From a virus, in the IMG/VR virus record IMGVR_UViG_3300021440_000035, positions 1 to 48,290 of that record: 48,290 bases of DNA, one strand, 5' to 3'. The notes below the pieces were generated by a model that worked only from the letters and a program-made list of their open reading frames with translations, ran no database searches and was not told the DNA's origin. A program made the translations under genes and the position numbers. This document shows, piece by piece, positions 17,235-24,625 of this stretch. How positions within the stretch are numbered: position 1 is the first letter of the stretch; each line of letters begins with the position of its first letter.

Positions 17235-17570
17235 TTAAAATTCGCGGAAATACGGCTGGTCATGGGTACCGTAGATAAGGCGTCCATCATGCTTCTTAGC
17301 ATCGTAGACTTCCCACCAACCTTCGATACCGTCAGAGTATTGATCGCCGTACTCGTCTTCATCTTCCTCTAGATCGGTGATGTACTCTTCACGAGGGTAC
17401 ACGCCGTAAGATTCGGCCCATTCTAGACCAAACTGCCATGCGGCGTCATCAATAACACTCTCTGGATAATCGTGAACAAGCACATAACCCTCTGCGTGAT
17501 CAGCACCCACAAATCCGGGGTGTGCACGAAATACAATTTTAGTACCAGCTTTGATAATCTTGTTTTGCAT
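17235..17570 (-). CDS. acidic hypothetical protein, 111 aa
   Basis: Not recognised. Start set at the ATG at 17570 because AGGA is seven bases upstream of it; the ATG at 17576 would be too close. Acidic centre (DLEEDEDEYGDQYSD) and a Trp/Tyr-rich C-terminus. Has its own promoter inside the tRNA array. Confidence 0.8.
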   Translation of the reverse strand: MQNKIIKAGTKIVFRAHPGFVGADHAEGYVLVHDYPESVIDDAAWQFGLEWAESYGVYPREEYITDLEEDEDEYGDQYSDGIEGWWEVYDAKKHDGRLIYGTHDQPYFREF

Positions 17571-17595
17571 ATTCATTTCCTAATCAATAAACATT

Positions 17596-17624
17596 ATTAT
17601 ATCAAATATTTATTGATTAGGAAA
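17596..17624 (-). promoter_or_regulatory. sigma70-like promoter
   Basis: TTTCCT, 17 bp, TATAAT on the minus strand, preceded by GGAAAATTCC. Drives 17235-17570 and probably the Val-Glu-Phe tRNAs. Confidence 0.75.
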
Positions 17625-17650
17625 GTCGGAATTTTCCAACTTATCTCTAA

Positions 17651-17881
17651 TTAAAACTTTGACAGTTCAGCGACAGTTGCGCCACCACACACTTGCAGGT
17701 AGATGAAAGTCTTACCAGGCTCCAGCTTCGCAAGACGCGCACATTCTGCAGCAGCAGTAGTTGCGGTTGCGTGCAGAACAGGAGTGCTCGATACGCTGAA
17801 GCCAGCAGCAGAAACGTTACCGACGATGAAGTTACCACGCGCAGTACGCACGTTAGAGGCAAAAAGCTTATTGAAATTCAT
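17651..17881 (-). CDS. hypothetical protein, 76 aa
   Basis: Not recognised. The ATG at 17881 has AAAGGA upstream; the frame is open to an ATG at 17974 without a ribosome site. Ala/Thr-rich, with one Cys near each end of the second half. Lies between tRNA-Gly and promoter 17596. Confidence 0.7.
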   Translation of the reverse strand: MNFNKLFASNVRTARGNFIVGNVSAAGFSVSSTPVLHATATTAAAECARLAKLEPGKTFIYLQVCGGATVAELSKF

Positions 17882-17988
17882 AGTATTTTCCTTTTGTTGA
17901 TGTTTATCTAAAACGGCTCGTAAAAGTTGACCAAGGTCTGAGATTTGAGAAGTATTACGATTAAGTGAACTCATTTTATTTTTAGTGT

Positions 17989-18064
17989 TGGAGCGGATAG
18001 CCGGTATCGAGCCGAGCTACTCAAGTTTGGAAGACTCGTGTGTATCCATAAACACCTTATCCGC
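17989..18064 (-). tRNA. tRNA-Gly (UCC)
   Basis: Acceptor GCGGATA/TATCCGC; anticodon arm CGAGT CTTCCAA ACTTG; T-loop CTCGATA with one T-stem mismatch; CCA encoded. Confidence 0.88.
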
Positions 18065-18070
18065 ATTGAT

Positions 18071-18144
18071 TGGTATGAGCGGAGAGAATCGAACTCTCGT
18101 CGTAAGGTTGGCAACCTAACATTCTACCATTAAACTACGCCCAC
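18071..18144 (-). tRNA. tRNA-Gly (GCC)
   Basis: Loop TTGCCAA; T-stem GAGAG/CTCTC; acceptor with two G-U pairs; CCA encoded. Confidence 0.94.
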
Positions 18145-18159
18145 ATGGTTAAGTATATT

Positions 18160-18237
18160 TGGGGTGACCGACGAGCCTCGAACTCGCACATACTAGGGTC
18201 ACAACCTAGGTCTCTAGCCATTTAAGATACGGCCACC
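18160..18237 (-). tRNA. tRNA-His (GUG)
   Basis: Loop TTGTGAC; extra 5' G opposite C73, the histidine identity element; CCA encoded. Its anticodon stem contains one copy of the CTAGGGTC octamer (plus strand). Confidence 0.95.
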
Positions 18238-18247
18238 ACAGATATAC

Positions 18248-18439
18248 TCAACCTGCTAGTGATCTATATAGATGTGCGAACTTTTCGCCATACGCGCCTA
18301 CAACAGTAAGGATGGAGAAAATAGCAACGATGCCAACCATTACTGATCTATTAGTATCACTATTGGTACCAAAACTGACAGCGAACAGTTCGTTGCCAAG
18401 AATTCGGAGTTTAAATTCAAATAAATGTTTTGGTTCCAT
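18248..18439 (-). CDS. small single-TM protein, 63 aa
   Basis: Hydrophobic segment near residues 33-50 (VMVGIVAIFSILTVVGAYG) after a polar start. AAAGGAT ribosome site. Encoded between tRNA-Ile and tRNA-His. Function unknown. Confidence 0.78.
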   Translation of the reverse strand: MEPKHLFEFKLRILGNELFAVSFGTNSDTNRSVMVGIVAIFSILTVVGAYGEKFAHLYRSLAG

Positions 18440-18449
18440 ATTTATCCTT

Positions 18450-18525
18450 TGGTAGAGGAGAATGGGTTCGAACCATCTGCCTTCGCCTTATCAAGACGCT
18501 GCTCATCCGTATGAGCTTCTCCTCC
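18450..18525 (-). tRNA. tRNA-Ile (GAU)
   Basis: Loop TTGATAA; D-stem GCTC/GAGC; T-loop TTCGAAC; acceptor GGAGGAG/CTCCTCT; CCA encoded. Confidence 0.94.
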
Positions 18526-18526
18526 A

Positions 18527-18784
18527 CTAATAAGGTACATCATCAAGAAAAGGTAGAACCTCTTCTTCATAGTACCTCTCATTGTTGCTGAAATTTGCCA
18601 AAGCCTTTAACTTCTCAACTAAAACATTATTATACAGTAAAGAAGTGTTCTTTTCAAGCCAGATTAAATAGTCGTATTCTTCATCAACTATATCGCAGAT
18701 GCGACAATCTTTATACTTGCCAAAAGGTAACTTGTCCATTAACCCTAGAGCAGGGCTTTTTATTGTATTAAATGCTTTAGCCAT
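18527..18784 (-). CDS. DUF3820-like small protein, 85 aa
   Basis: Contains LPFGKYKDCRICDIVDEEYDYLIWLEKN, the short PFGKYKG...YL.W pattern of the DUF3820 family, also found at the C-terminus of some phage exonucleases. Biochemical role unknown. Start at the ATG at 18784 with GAGG upstream, which lies in the 3' end of tRNA-Arg. Confidence 0.75.
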   Translation of the reverse strand: MAKAFNTIKSPALGLMDKLPFGKYKDCRICDIVDEEYDYLIWLEKNTSLLYNNVLVEKLKALANFSNNERYYEEEVLPFLDDVPY

Positions 18785-18787
18785 ATT

Positions 18788-18864
18788 TGGTACCTCGCAC
18801 AGGATTCGAACCTGCATGGACTGGTTTCGTAGACCAGGACATTATCCAGTTATGCTAACGAGGC
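18788..18864 (-). tRNA. tRNA-Arg (ACG)
   Basis: Anticodon arm CTGGT CTACGAA ACCAG; T-loop TTCGAAT; CCA encoded. A34 would need TadA editing to inosine to read CGN codons. Confidence 0.94.
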
Positions 18865-19181
18865 TTCTTTTTAGGTTTCCAAAGTTTATATTTACGCATA
18901 AACTCTGGATATTCAGGCTGTACACGTAGAGCAACCGCAGTAAGCATAAAGTCTAAATTAGATTCTGTGATCTCTACAGGCTCATTACCATAGTAATGGC
19001 GAATATGCTCTAGCTGATCTTCATTAACTCTAACAACTACTTTCTTGAAGGAGTTATCGAGCCAATTAATTGTGTGCGGACACTCTTTAAATTTAAGATA
19101 GCTTTTAAGTGCTGCGTGTGCTGCCGAGACGGGTACGAATTCATCAGGCACCCAGTCTGGAATCAGAATGTACATTTTCAT
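18855..19181 (-). CDS. PTH2-like (peptidyl-tRNA hydrolase II fold) protein, 108 aa
   Basis: The pattern MKMYILIPDWV...VSAAHAALKSYLKFKE...WLDNSFKKVVVRV resembles the PTH2 core, in which a basic strand, a helix with HA, and a KVVV strand line the active site. PTH2 enzymes release peptides from stalled peptidyl-tRNA. Position in a tRNA array beside tmRNA-type genes fits a ribosome-rescue role, but activity is not shown. Its stop TAG is U8-A9-G10 of tRNA-Arg, so its last residues are encoded by the tRNA acceptor strand. Confidence 0.6.
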   Translation of the reverse strand: MKMYILIPDWVPDEFVPVSAAHAALKSYLKFKECPHTINWLDNSFKKVVVRVNEDQLEHIRHYYGNEPVEITESNLDFMLTAVALRVQPEYPEFMRKYKLWKPKKKPR

Positions 19182-19369
19182 TCCAGACTGTACTTCTTTC
19201 TATTGGTACATTGTACCACTTCATCCCCGTTAAAATAGGCGGCGATTTCTTGTACTTGAGAATTATGTGCAGCGCAAATCCTATTAGCTGTCTCAATATC
19301 ATTGGAGTTAACCGTCTGATAACAACCGGAAAGAGATAGCGCTAGTGCTAGAATTAGCAATTTTTTCAT
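19178..19369 (-). CDS. small lipoprotein, 63 aa
   Basis: Signal peptide MKKLLILALALSLSGC with lipobox LSGC at residues 13-16, so predicted to be lipidated and membrane-anchored. The mature part is short, with one more Cys pair. Overlaps both neighbours by 4 bases. Role unknown; could act at the envelope, for example in exclusion of other phages. Confidence 0.8.
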   Translation of the reverse strand: MKKLLILALALSLSGCYQTVNSNDIETANRICAAHNSQVQEIAAYFNGDEVVQCTNRKKYSLE

Positions 19370-19833
19370 GATAGTACAAACTTTAAACGATCAGCAGCGT
19401 ATGACGCAGCGAAAGCATTCGGCTTAATTTTAGGTTCCATATTACATACACCCTTGATATATCCAATAGCTTGTTGCACTACGCAAGAACTGCCATATTT
19501 TTCACTAGGATTAATGTCCAGGTGAATTTCAACGTGCTTGTCCTCAAGAACTTCTGCTAAATTTAGATATAGTTCTGCTACTTTGTAGACTTCAGTCATT
19601 AAACGTGTAGCAGGCTTGTTTTTCTTTTGATCCCAGTCACGTTCTCTTTCAACGCTACCAAAAATTTTACATCCGTGCTTGCTATCTAAGTGAACTACAA
19701 TAGCAAGTGTAAAGTCAGCAAACCATACTCCGTCAACGCAAACGCGCTCAGAGTCAGCTCCAATATAGATGGAGGTTTCATCAGACTGTTCGGATATAAA
19801 CCGCTTTACTTCTTCTAAATCTAGTTTCTTCAT
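19366..19833 (-). CDS. DUF458/YkuK-like RNase H-fold protein, 155 aa
   Basis: IYIGADSERVCVDGVWFADFTLAIVVH near residues 22-48 and HLDINPS near 105 fit the first acidic strand and later Asp of the RNase H-like DUF458 family. Family members are of unproven function; nuclease activity is plausible. Coupled to the lipoprotein gene by an ATGA overlap. Confidence 0.68.
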   Translation of the reverse strand: MKKLDLEEVKRFISEQSDETSIYIGADSERVCVDGVWFADFTLAIVVHLDSKHGCKIFGSVERERDWDQKKNKPATRLMTEVYKVAELYLNLAEVLEDKHVEIHLDINPSEKYGSSCVVQQAIGYIKGVCNMEPKIKPNAFAASYAADRLKFVLS

Positions 19834-19838
19834 TTTAT

Positions 19839-20459
19839 TTATTCGTCAAGAAAGGGCTCTGTGAATTTATTGCTTTTTCTTAAATTTTCTAAACTACTTA
19901 GATACTGCAAATTATTTTCTACATGTAGTCCTGAAACATTCCGACCTCTTAAAGGTACTATATGATCTACTTGGTACCCTATAGGACAGGTTAAATAAAT
20001 TTTTCGTATTTTTGCTAAATCTGCCCATATAGGAGTACGAATTTTTATAGCATCTTTACGCTCTACTGCGTTAATATAGGAGCATCTCTTACAAACATGC
20101 TGAACGCCTATGTCTCTAGTAGTTAATTTTCCAAAATCTGTTTTTGGAAGAATGCTATTGCAAGAATTACACTTGTGCAGATCGACAGAATTTAATAAAC
20201 ATACATTCCATTTGCAATTAATACCACCATGATTAGGTATTAATTGCAAATATTGTTTAACGGCATCTTTAATAGGATCACGAGTGCTATAGCCTAAAGC
20301 ATTAGCACACTCCCATAAATTATTAGTTTTTAGCAAATTTTCTAACAAATCATTAAGAGTGAACCCTTTCCTTGCTCCATAAGGTTTTTTAACTATACTA
20401 TTTAAGTCTAAACCGTATTTTACGGCTATTTTCTGTAGTACACCATTTATTTGAATCAT
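19839..20459 (-). CDS. HNH homing endonuclease, 206 aa
   Basis: N-terminal helical DNA-contact region, a zinc ribbon (CNSC near 98, CKRC near 120) and an HNH core ([11 protein letters not shown] near 163, [22 protein letters not shown] after it). Closely similar in its last 60 residues to 27596-28183. It starts inside the end of the methyltransferase gene, overlapping it by 62 bases, which suggests insertion at that gene's 3' end. Confidence 0.9.
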   Translation of the reverse strand: MIQINGVLQKIAVKYGLDLNSIVKKPYGARKGFTLNDLLENLLKTNNLWECANALGYSTRDPIKDAVKQYLQLIPNHGGINCKWNVCLLNSVDLHKCNSCNSILPKTDFGKLTTRDIGVQHVCKRCSYINAVERKDAIKIRTPIWADLAKIRKIYLTCPIGYQVDHIVPLRGRNVSGLHVENNLQYLSSLENLRKSNKFTEPFLDE

Positions 20460-21038
20460 AAAAAGCCTTACTAAATCCTATAGGAGTCATACTGCGTAAT
20501 TCTTTAGTTCTTTCACTTTTACCCCCTAAAGCCATTATAGGATTATATCCTGGTAGAATAGGTAATACTTTTTTAGATGGTTTAGTAAATTTTCCCCATA
20601 AGCCAGTTTTCTTTTTATATTGTTCTTTTTCTCTAAACGGAGCGTCTAACCACCCAGCGAATTCATGTGGTTGAAAATACCAGGGCTCGCCTAGTTGCGG
20701 ACGCAACTTACTTAGCCGACCTACTGGATTCTCAATTACCCAAAATTTAGGGTCACACCATTCAATGATTTCTAGGGTTTTGTCTATCATTGCTAAAGAA
20801 GCATCTGTACGACCGTCTGCATCTTTAGCCTTCCAATACTGCGCCCCACTTACTGCAAAATCAGTACAAGGAGGAGCAGCTAAAATGCCATAATATTATG
20901 TGGCAAATCATCTGGAGTTATGGATAAAATATCTATCCCATGTTTAATATCAATCTGGTAAACATCGTAGCCTGCTTCCTTATACGGGGAAGGCCAGTTA
21001 CCAGAATAATCAAATAGAGATAGAATTACTTTATCCAT
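20398..21038 (-). pseudogene. DNA C5-cytosine methyltransferase-like, one-base frameshift
   Basis: Two adjacent frames together match a small phage C5-methyltransferase. The first (from the ATG at 21038; 21080 possible) has the SAM-binding start KVILSLFDYSGNWPSPY...GYDVYQIDIKHG. The second, reached by a one-base shift near 20885, has the catalytic LAAPPCTDFAVSG motif and continues through ENPVGRLSKLRPQLG to a stop at 20398. Restoring one base at the shift joins them. So the gene is broken, needs programmed frameshifting, or the sequence has an indel. An HNH gene abuts its 3' end. Confidence 0.75.
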
Positions 21039-21096
21039 AAACCCAACCAATAAAATTGGCGGACAACGTCTTTGAAACATTGCCCGCCATACACTG

Positions 21097-21171
21097 TGGT
21101 AGATCGAGACGGGATCGAACCGTCGCGCGTCCGCTCATGAGGCGGGTGCTCTGCCGCTGAGCTACCGATCT
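21097..21171 (-). tRNA. tRNA-Met (CAU), elongator type
   Basis: Loop CTCATGA; acceptor AGATCGG/TCGATCT with paired A1-U72, so not initiator; T-loop TTCGATC; CCA encoded. Confidence 0.92.
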
Positions 21172-21177
21172 ATAAAT

Positions 21178-21381
21178 TTAGCTACCTGCGCCGCCTAGAT
21201 CGCCAGAATGAGTAACACCAGTATCTGTATGACCCTCTACAGGGTTAGTAAAGATAGATAATCCAGCAGTAGAAGAACTGTCTAGATTACCACTTTGTGG
21301 ATTGTTAGCCACGAAAGCTGGAGTACGCATAACTTCATCTGTAGCAGGATTTGGAACGCCTGTTACTGGAGTTGCGGCCAT
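21178..21381 (-). CDS. hypothetical protein with TDTGV.HSGDLGGAG C-terminus, 67 aa
   Basis: Low-complexity Pro/Thr/Gly/Ser protein. Its last 16 residues (HTDTGVTHSGDLGGAGS) nearly match the end of the next gene, so the two are paralogs or share a functional tail. No charge clusters or membrane segments. Function unknown; might be a virion decoration or a substrate tail. Confidence 0.7.
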   Translation of the reverse strand: MAATPVTGVPNPATDEVMRTPAFVANNPQSGNLDSSSTAGLSIFTNPVEGHTDTGVTHSGDLGGAGS

Positions 21382-21382
21382 A

Positions 21383-21658
21383 TTAAGCTCCTGCGCCGCC
21401 TAGGTCACCACTGTGGCCAACACCAGTGTCAGTGTTACCAGCAGATGGGCTAAACAGAGGAAGAGTAGCTGAATCTTGTGTATTTGGAACCTTTGCGCTA
21501 GGAGTAGCGGTTAGGTAAGGCATTTGATCTGCCATTGTAGGCAGGGCGTCGACGGCAGGAATCTGTCCACCAACTCGTTGATAAGAGGTATCTCCTGGCA
21601 TTGTCATAGGACTGTTGCCTCCGGGTTTACCAATATTGGTACCTTTAGTTGTAATCAT
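21383..21658 (-). CDS. hypothetical protein with NTDTGVGHSGDLGGAGA C-terminus, 91 aa
   Basis: Paralog of the 67-aa protein next to it, with a longer Gly/Pro/Met-rich N-terminus. Shares the FxxP...TDTGVxHSGDLGGAG ending. Translation of the downstream copy begins one base after this stop. Function unknown. Confidence 0.7.
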   Translation of the reverse strand: MITTKGTNIGKPGGNSPMTMPGDTSYQRVGGQIPAVDALPTMADQMPYLTATPSAKVPNTQDSATLPLFSPSAGNTDTGVGHSGDLGGAGA

Positions 21659-21679
21659 AATGATTATCCTTAAAATTTA

Positions 21680-21775
21680 TGGCGGATAAGGTGAGACTCG
21701 AACTCACACACCTGGGGTCACCAGGCCTTCTGCTTTCAAGGCAGCTGCCGCTATGCCGATTCGGCTAACTTATCC
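21680..21775 (-). tRNA. tRNA-Ser (UGA)
   Basis: Class II tRNA with long variable arm; anticodon loop CTTGAAA; acceptor GGATAAG/CTTATCC; CCA encoded. Confidence 0.95.
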
Positions 21776-21779
21776 AATT

Positions 21780-21855
21780 TGGCAAATCTGAGAGGACTCG
21801 AACCTCTAACCTTTGATTTTGGAGATCACTGCTCTGCCAGTTGAGCTACAGACTT
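21780..21855 (-). tRNA. tRNA-Trp (CCA)
   Basis: Loop CTCCAAA; D-stem GCTC/GAGC; T-stem AGAGG/CCTCT; CCA encoded. Four bases from tRNA-Ser. Confidence 0.95.
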
Positions 21856-22073
21856 ATGTTGGTTGCAAGAGCTTCTAGCTCTTTACGAATATATCGCATA
21901 AACAAAATAGCTTTGTCTTTTGCTAGAAAATCTGCATCTCCGGTATCCGATACTGGTACTGGGAATACAAAACCGCAATCAGTAGTATAATATAGATTGC
22001 CTTTGCGGTAAAAAGCGAAATGCACTAAAGCACCTGCCTTAACCATGTCTTTTATAGAACGTGTATTAGTCAT
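21846..22073 (-). CDS. hypothetical protein, 75 aa
   Basis: Not recognised. Beta-type centre (GALVHFAFYRKGNLYYTTDCGFVFPV) and a helical end. Its TAG stop uses U8-A9-G10 of tRNA-Trp, so the coding region overlaps the tRNA by ten bases. Confidence 0.75.
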   Translation of the reverse strand: MTNTRSIKDMVKAGALVHFAFYRKGNLYYTTDCGFVFPVPVSDTGDADFLAKDKAILFMRYIRKELEALATNISL

Positions 22074-22075
22074 AT

Positions 22076-22148
22076 TGGTTGCGTACTCCTGAATCGAATA
22101 GGTCCTATAGGTTATGAGCCTATCGTGCTACCATCACACTCAGCCGCG
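22076..22148 (-). tRNA. initiator-like tRNA-Met (CAU), degenerate
   Basis: Loop CTCATAA on an ATAGG/CCTAT stem; 5' C opposite A72, as in initiator tRNA, and encoded CCA. The acceptor and T-stem have several mismatches, so it may be decayed. Confidence 0.7.
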
Positions 22149-22229
22149 AATCTTCGGTGGGAATTTGGTCCGCACCATCCAGCCTAGCAAAAATCCAAAT
22201 GCTAGGACTAAAAATAAACCAAATTCCAT
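22140..22229 (-). CDS. 29-aa single-TM microprotein
   Basis: MEFGLFLVLAFGFLLGWM followed by a basic tail (VRTKFPPKIRG): one membrane helix with the basic end probably inside. Its TGA lies in positions 7-9 of the next tRNA. Directly follows the lipoprotein gene start-to-stop, so co-translated with it. Could be a lysis or membrane accessory peptide; no direct evidence. Confidence 0.6.
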   Translation of the reverse strand: MEFGLFLVLAFGFLLGWMVRTKFPPKIRG

Positions 22230-22652
22230 TTACTTCTTTTGCAGAACAGGCAGCGGGAAGGGAACTTCCTTGCGGCACACTCCGTCTTCGCTAGCAAGCT
22301 GCTTGTCCTTTACGAAATCTTCTTCACGATAGCATCCAACTGATGCAGAATATGTAGAACAGCGCAGCGAGGTCTTATCAACCACCTTACCCTCAACCTT
22401 CATGATAGAAAGAGAGGCCCATCCATCGCCTTGAGGACAGTCAGCAGTTTGCGACGTATCACTACGTCCAACAATACTGTATTCCGCAGTGAATCGAGGG
22501 TTAGCTGCCTTATACATAGCTGCATTAAATTCAGCATTAGCCTTAGCAGTAGAACGTGCTTCTTCCAGACGATCTGCAGTAACCTTCTCAGGTCCGCAAG
22601 CAGTCAGAACAAAAGCCATAGACACAGCAACCATCAGAGTAGAGATTTTCAT
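22230..22652 (-). CDS. lipoprotein, 140 aa
   Basis: Signal peptide MKISTLMVAVSMAFVLTAC with lipobox LTAC at residues 16-19. The mature protein has further Cys residues (DCPQGDGW, RCSTYS, GCYRE, GVCRKE) that could form disulfides in the periplasm. No family recognised. May modify the envelope of the infected cell. Confidence 0.82.
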   Translation of the reverse strand: MKISTLMVAVSMAFVLTACGPEKVTADRLEEARSTAKANAEFNAAMYKAANPRFTAEYSIVGRSDTSQTADCPQGDGWASLSIMKVEGKVVDKTSLRCSTYSASVGCYREEDFVKDKQLASEDGVCRKEVPFPLPVLQKK

Positions 22653-22680
22653 TTAAAGTTAGTTTAGTTGAGAGAAAATT

Positions 22681-22768
22681 TGGCGGAAGATATAGGATTC
22701 GAACCTATGCGCCCATTTCTGAACGACGGTTTAGCAAACCGCTCCCTTAACCACTCGGGCAATCTTCC
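22681..22768 (-). tRNA. tRNA-Ser (GCU)
   Basis: Class II tRNA; loop TTGCTAA; acceptor GGAAGAT/ATCTTCC; T-loop TTCGAAT; CCA encoded. Confidence 0.95.
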
Positions 22769-22804
22769 AAATAAATAGTCGAGAAAAAGTTTAAACAGCG
22801 TTTT

Positions 22805-22849
22805 TCCCCGGTTATGAGCCGGTGCCTTACCACTAGGCTAATTTCCAAT
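22805..22849 (-). tRNA. partial tRNA (CAU anticodon arm), lacks T-arm
   Basis: GGAAATT acceptor-like strand, D-arm GCCT...GGC and anticodon arm with loop CTCATAA are clear; no T-arm or 3' acceptor strand follows. A 5' tRNA fragment or pseudogene. Confidence 0.6.
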
Positions 22850-22853
22850 TTTT

Positions 22854-23081
22854 GGCTGGAGATAAAAGAATCGAACTTTTGATGTAACTGTTTAGGTCGC
22901 TACGACTTAATAAAGTCGCCATAGAAAAAACGATAATACTGATTTGATAAGATTAATAGTCTTGAAGTAAGTATTATCTGCGCTAATGGCTTAGAAATAT
23001 ACAAGAACAAAACGTAACAGCTTTTATTTCAAACCAAAAGAGAAGTAACTGTTACTAACACTATGTATATTTCTAAGCCAT
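22854..23081 (-). ncRNA. structured noncoding region next to Ro60: long hairpins plus tRNA-like module
   Basis: No reading frame. On the minus strand, in order: a perfect 17-bp stem (23065-23081 with 22985-23001) enclosing an inner 7-bp GTAACAG/CTGTTAC stem and a pyrimidine-rich loop; a 9-bp stem hairpin GATAATACT/AGTATTATC (22931-22979); a CGACTT hairpin with TATT loop; then a T-arm AAAAG TTCGATT CTTTT and an acceptor-like strand ending GCCA. Bacterial Y RNAs, partners of Ro60, combine a closed stem with a tRNA-like module and usually lie beside the Ro gene. This is a candidate Y RNA; no sequence match was tested. Confidence 0.55.
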
Positions 23082-23156
23082 CCGTAATAACTTAGAGCTG
23101 CACTCTGGCGGGCTGGCTACCGTTCCAATGAGCGTGCATTCACGTCGGCCGACGTA

Positions 23157-24455
23157 TTAGGCTTCTAGAGCCTGGATGTAATCAATCACTGCTTCGGAGA
23201 AGCCGGTAACTATGTGCCAAGAACCATTTTCAATGCCCTGCTTATACGCAGCAACATTAACGATATATCCGGTACCAACTGGGTTGGGCACGGACGTATA
23301 AGATTGGTTTGGCTGTTCATCGGTAAACATGATGCAACGAGTTGCATCAGGATGTTGTGCATTTACTGCACGCACTGCATGTCCAGTATTAGTACCGTTA
23401 TGACGCTGGCTATCGCTCAGTGCCTTAACTAGTGCCATACCGCGATATGACTTACCGATACGTACTGCAATATCGCTGAAACTGTAGATTTCTACATCTT
23501 CGCAGATTTCACGTGCAAGTACGGCTAGTGCTGCGGCAGCATCGAAACGGTCAAGATCGCTCTTGGCCGAAACCTTAGTACCGAACATAGAGCCGGAAAC
23601 GTCGATTAGCAACACAGTCTTACCTGGCAGCTTTTCATGACTAGACAGGCTAGCCAACATCATACGTTCCAACATTCCCGAAAATTCAGGAACGATTCTA
23701 GCAGCAGCTAGGAATCGGAACGGCAAAACACGGTCAGTGTTTACCTTTTCCGCATATGCAGCAATAGCTGAAGTCGAAACACCGGAATCACGCATATTAC
23801 GCAGATTTCGCAGGAATGCAAGAGCACCCAGCTTATTTTCTGCCATCAAGCGCTCGAAAGTAGCCTTCTTATTAGCGCCAGCGCTCAGCTCAGTTTCCCA
23901 TGTTTCAGGGGTGGCCAGCTTTTGGTCAGCAACACGCTTGAACAAAGCCTCTTGCTCAGGAGTTTGAGGCTTCGGATGGGCAATGAACATAACATCTCGG
24001 ATAGAGATGTTAGCACTGTTCTTGTCCCACTTTGCTAGGGAATATTCGTTGAACTTAACGAATGCCTTAGCAAGCCCCTTCTTCACTTGGTTAGACACAG
24101 CAGTACGCTTGTCCTTCCAGTAGATAGAAAGAAATTCACCCATTTCGTCAGGACGTTGGATGACTGCGGCCAGGTCTTCGGCCTTCATCTTACCGTTACG
24201 CGCAAGTTCACGCATAATCAGCAAGGGAACATGACGCAGCTTATACTGCTTACGTGCTGCAAATGCAAGATTTGCCACGAAGCTAGGGTCGGCCTTAGGA
24301 ATCAGTGCGGAGATAGTATCGGCACTAGACTGTCCATCGACATAGAACTGATCTTCCCAAAGCATGTGAGCTAGGGTCAGACGTTGTAGAGTTTGCTCTA
24401 CGGAGTTCTTGCCAATGCGAGTAACGCTACGCACGGAATTATTGATCGAGGACAT
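23157..24455 (-). CDS. Ro60/TROVE domain protein (Rsr-like)
   Basis: 432 aa. Residues 1-270 form the helical TROVE ring region (SFVANLAFAARKQYKLRHVPLLIMRELAR near 58-86, LPFRFLAAARIVPEF near 244-258). The C-terminal part is a von Willebrand A-type domain with an intact MIDAS motif, Asp285-x-Ser287-x-Ser289 in LLIDVSGSM, then NGTNTG. Ro proteins bind Y RNAs and the ends of misfolded RNAs and work with nucleases such as PNPase. Start supported by AAGGA. It lies in the tRNA array with structured noncoding DNA on both sides and tandem promoters upstream. Confidence 0.93.
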   Translation of the reverse strand: MSSINNSVRSVTRIGKNSVEQTLQRLTLAHMLWEDQFYVDGQSSADTISALIPKADPSFVANLAFAARKQYKLRHVPLLIMRELARNGKMKAEDLAAVIQRPDEMGEFLSIYWKDKRTAVSNQVKKGLAKAFVKFNEYSLAKWDKNSANISIRDVMFIAHPKPQTPEQEALFKRVADQKLATPETWETELSAGANKKATFERLMAENKLGALAFLRNLRNMRDSGVSTSAIAAYAEKVNTDRVLPFRFLAAARIVPEFSGMLERMMLASLSSHEKLPGKTVLLIDVSGSMFGTKVSAKSDLDRFDAAAALAVLAREICEDVEIYSFSDIAVRIGKSYRGMALVKALSDSQRHNGTNTGHAVRAVNAQHPDATRCIMFTDEQPNQSYTSVPNPVGTGYIVNVAAYKQGIENGSWHIVTGFSEAVIDYIQALEA

Positions 24456-24498
24456 TGTTTTCCTTATTGTTTAGTTGAATAAATTTAGATATCTGAGA

Positions 24499-24625
24499 AT
24501 ATGTCGAGACGGAGATTTTTAGCGTGCTATCCGTTACACTACATCAGCCTTTTCACGGGCCGACGCTGGAATCGAACCAGTCTTCTCCTTTTTAAGTGGA
24601 AGTAACCGTATCTATCGCCACAAAT
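24499..24625 (-). pseudogene. two tRNA remnants upstream of Ro60
   Basis: A T-arm (CTGG TTCGATT CCAG) with a loop readable as UAA but no matching acceptor (24560-24625), followed by an acceptor and D-arm (GGCTGAT, GTGTAACGGATAGCAC) whose anticodon arm keeps only its 3' half (24499-24550). Decayed tRNAs, or tRNA-like domains of a Y-type RNA. Confidence 0.5.

Noticed and set aside
22801-22900. Circularly permuted tRNA (3' half before 5' half)
   Set aside because: The T-arm half and the CAU half have only partly complementary acceptor strands; two separate fragments or a tRNA mimic fit better.
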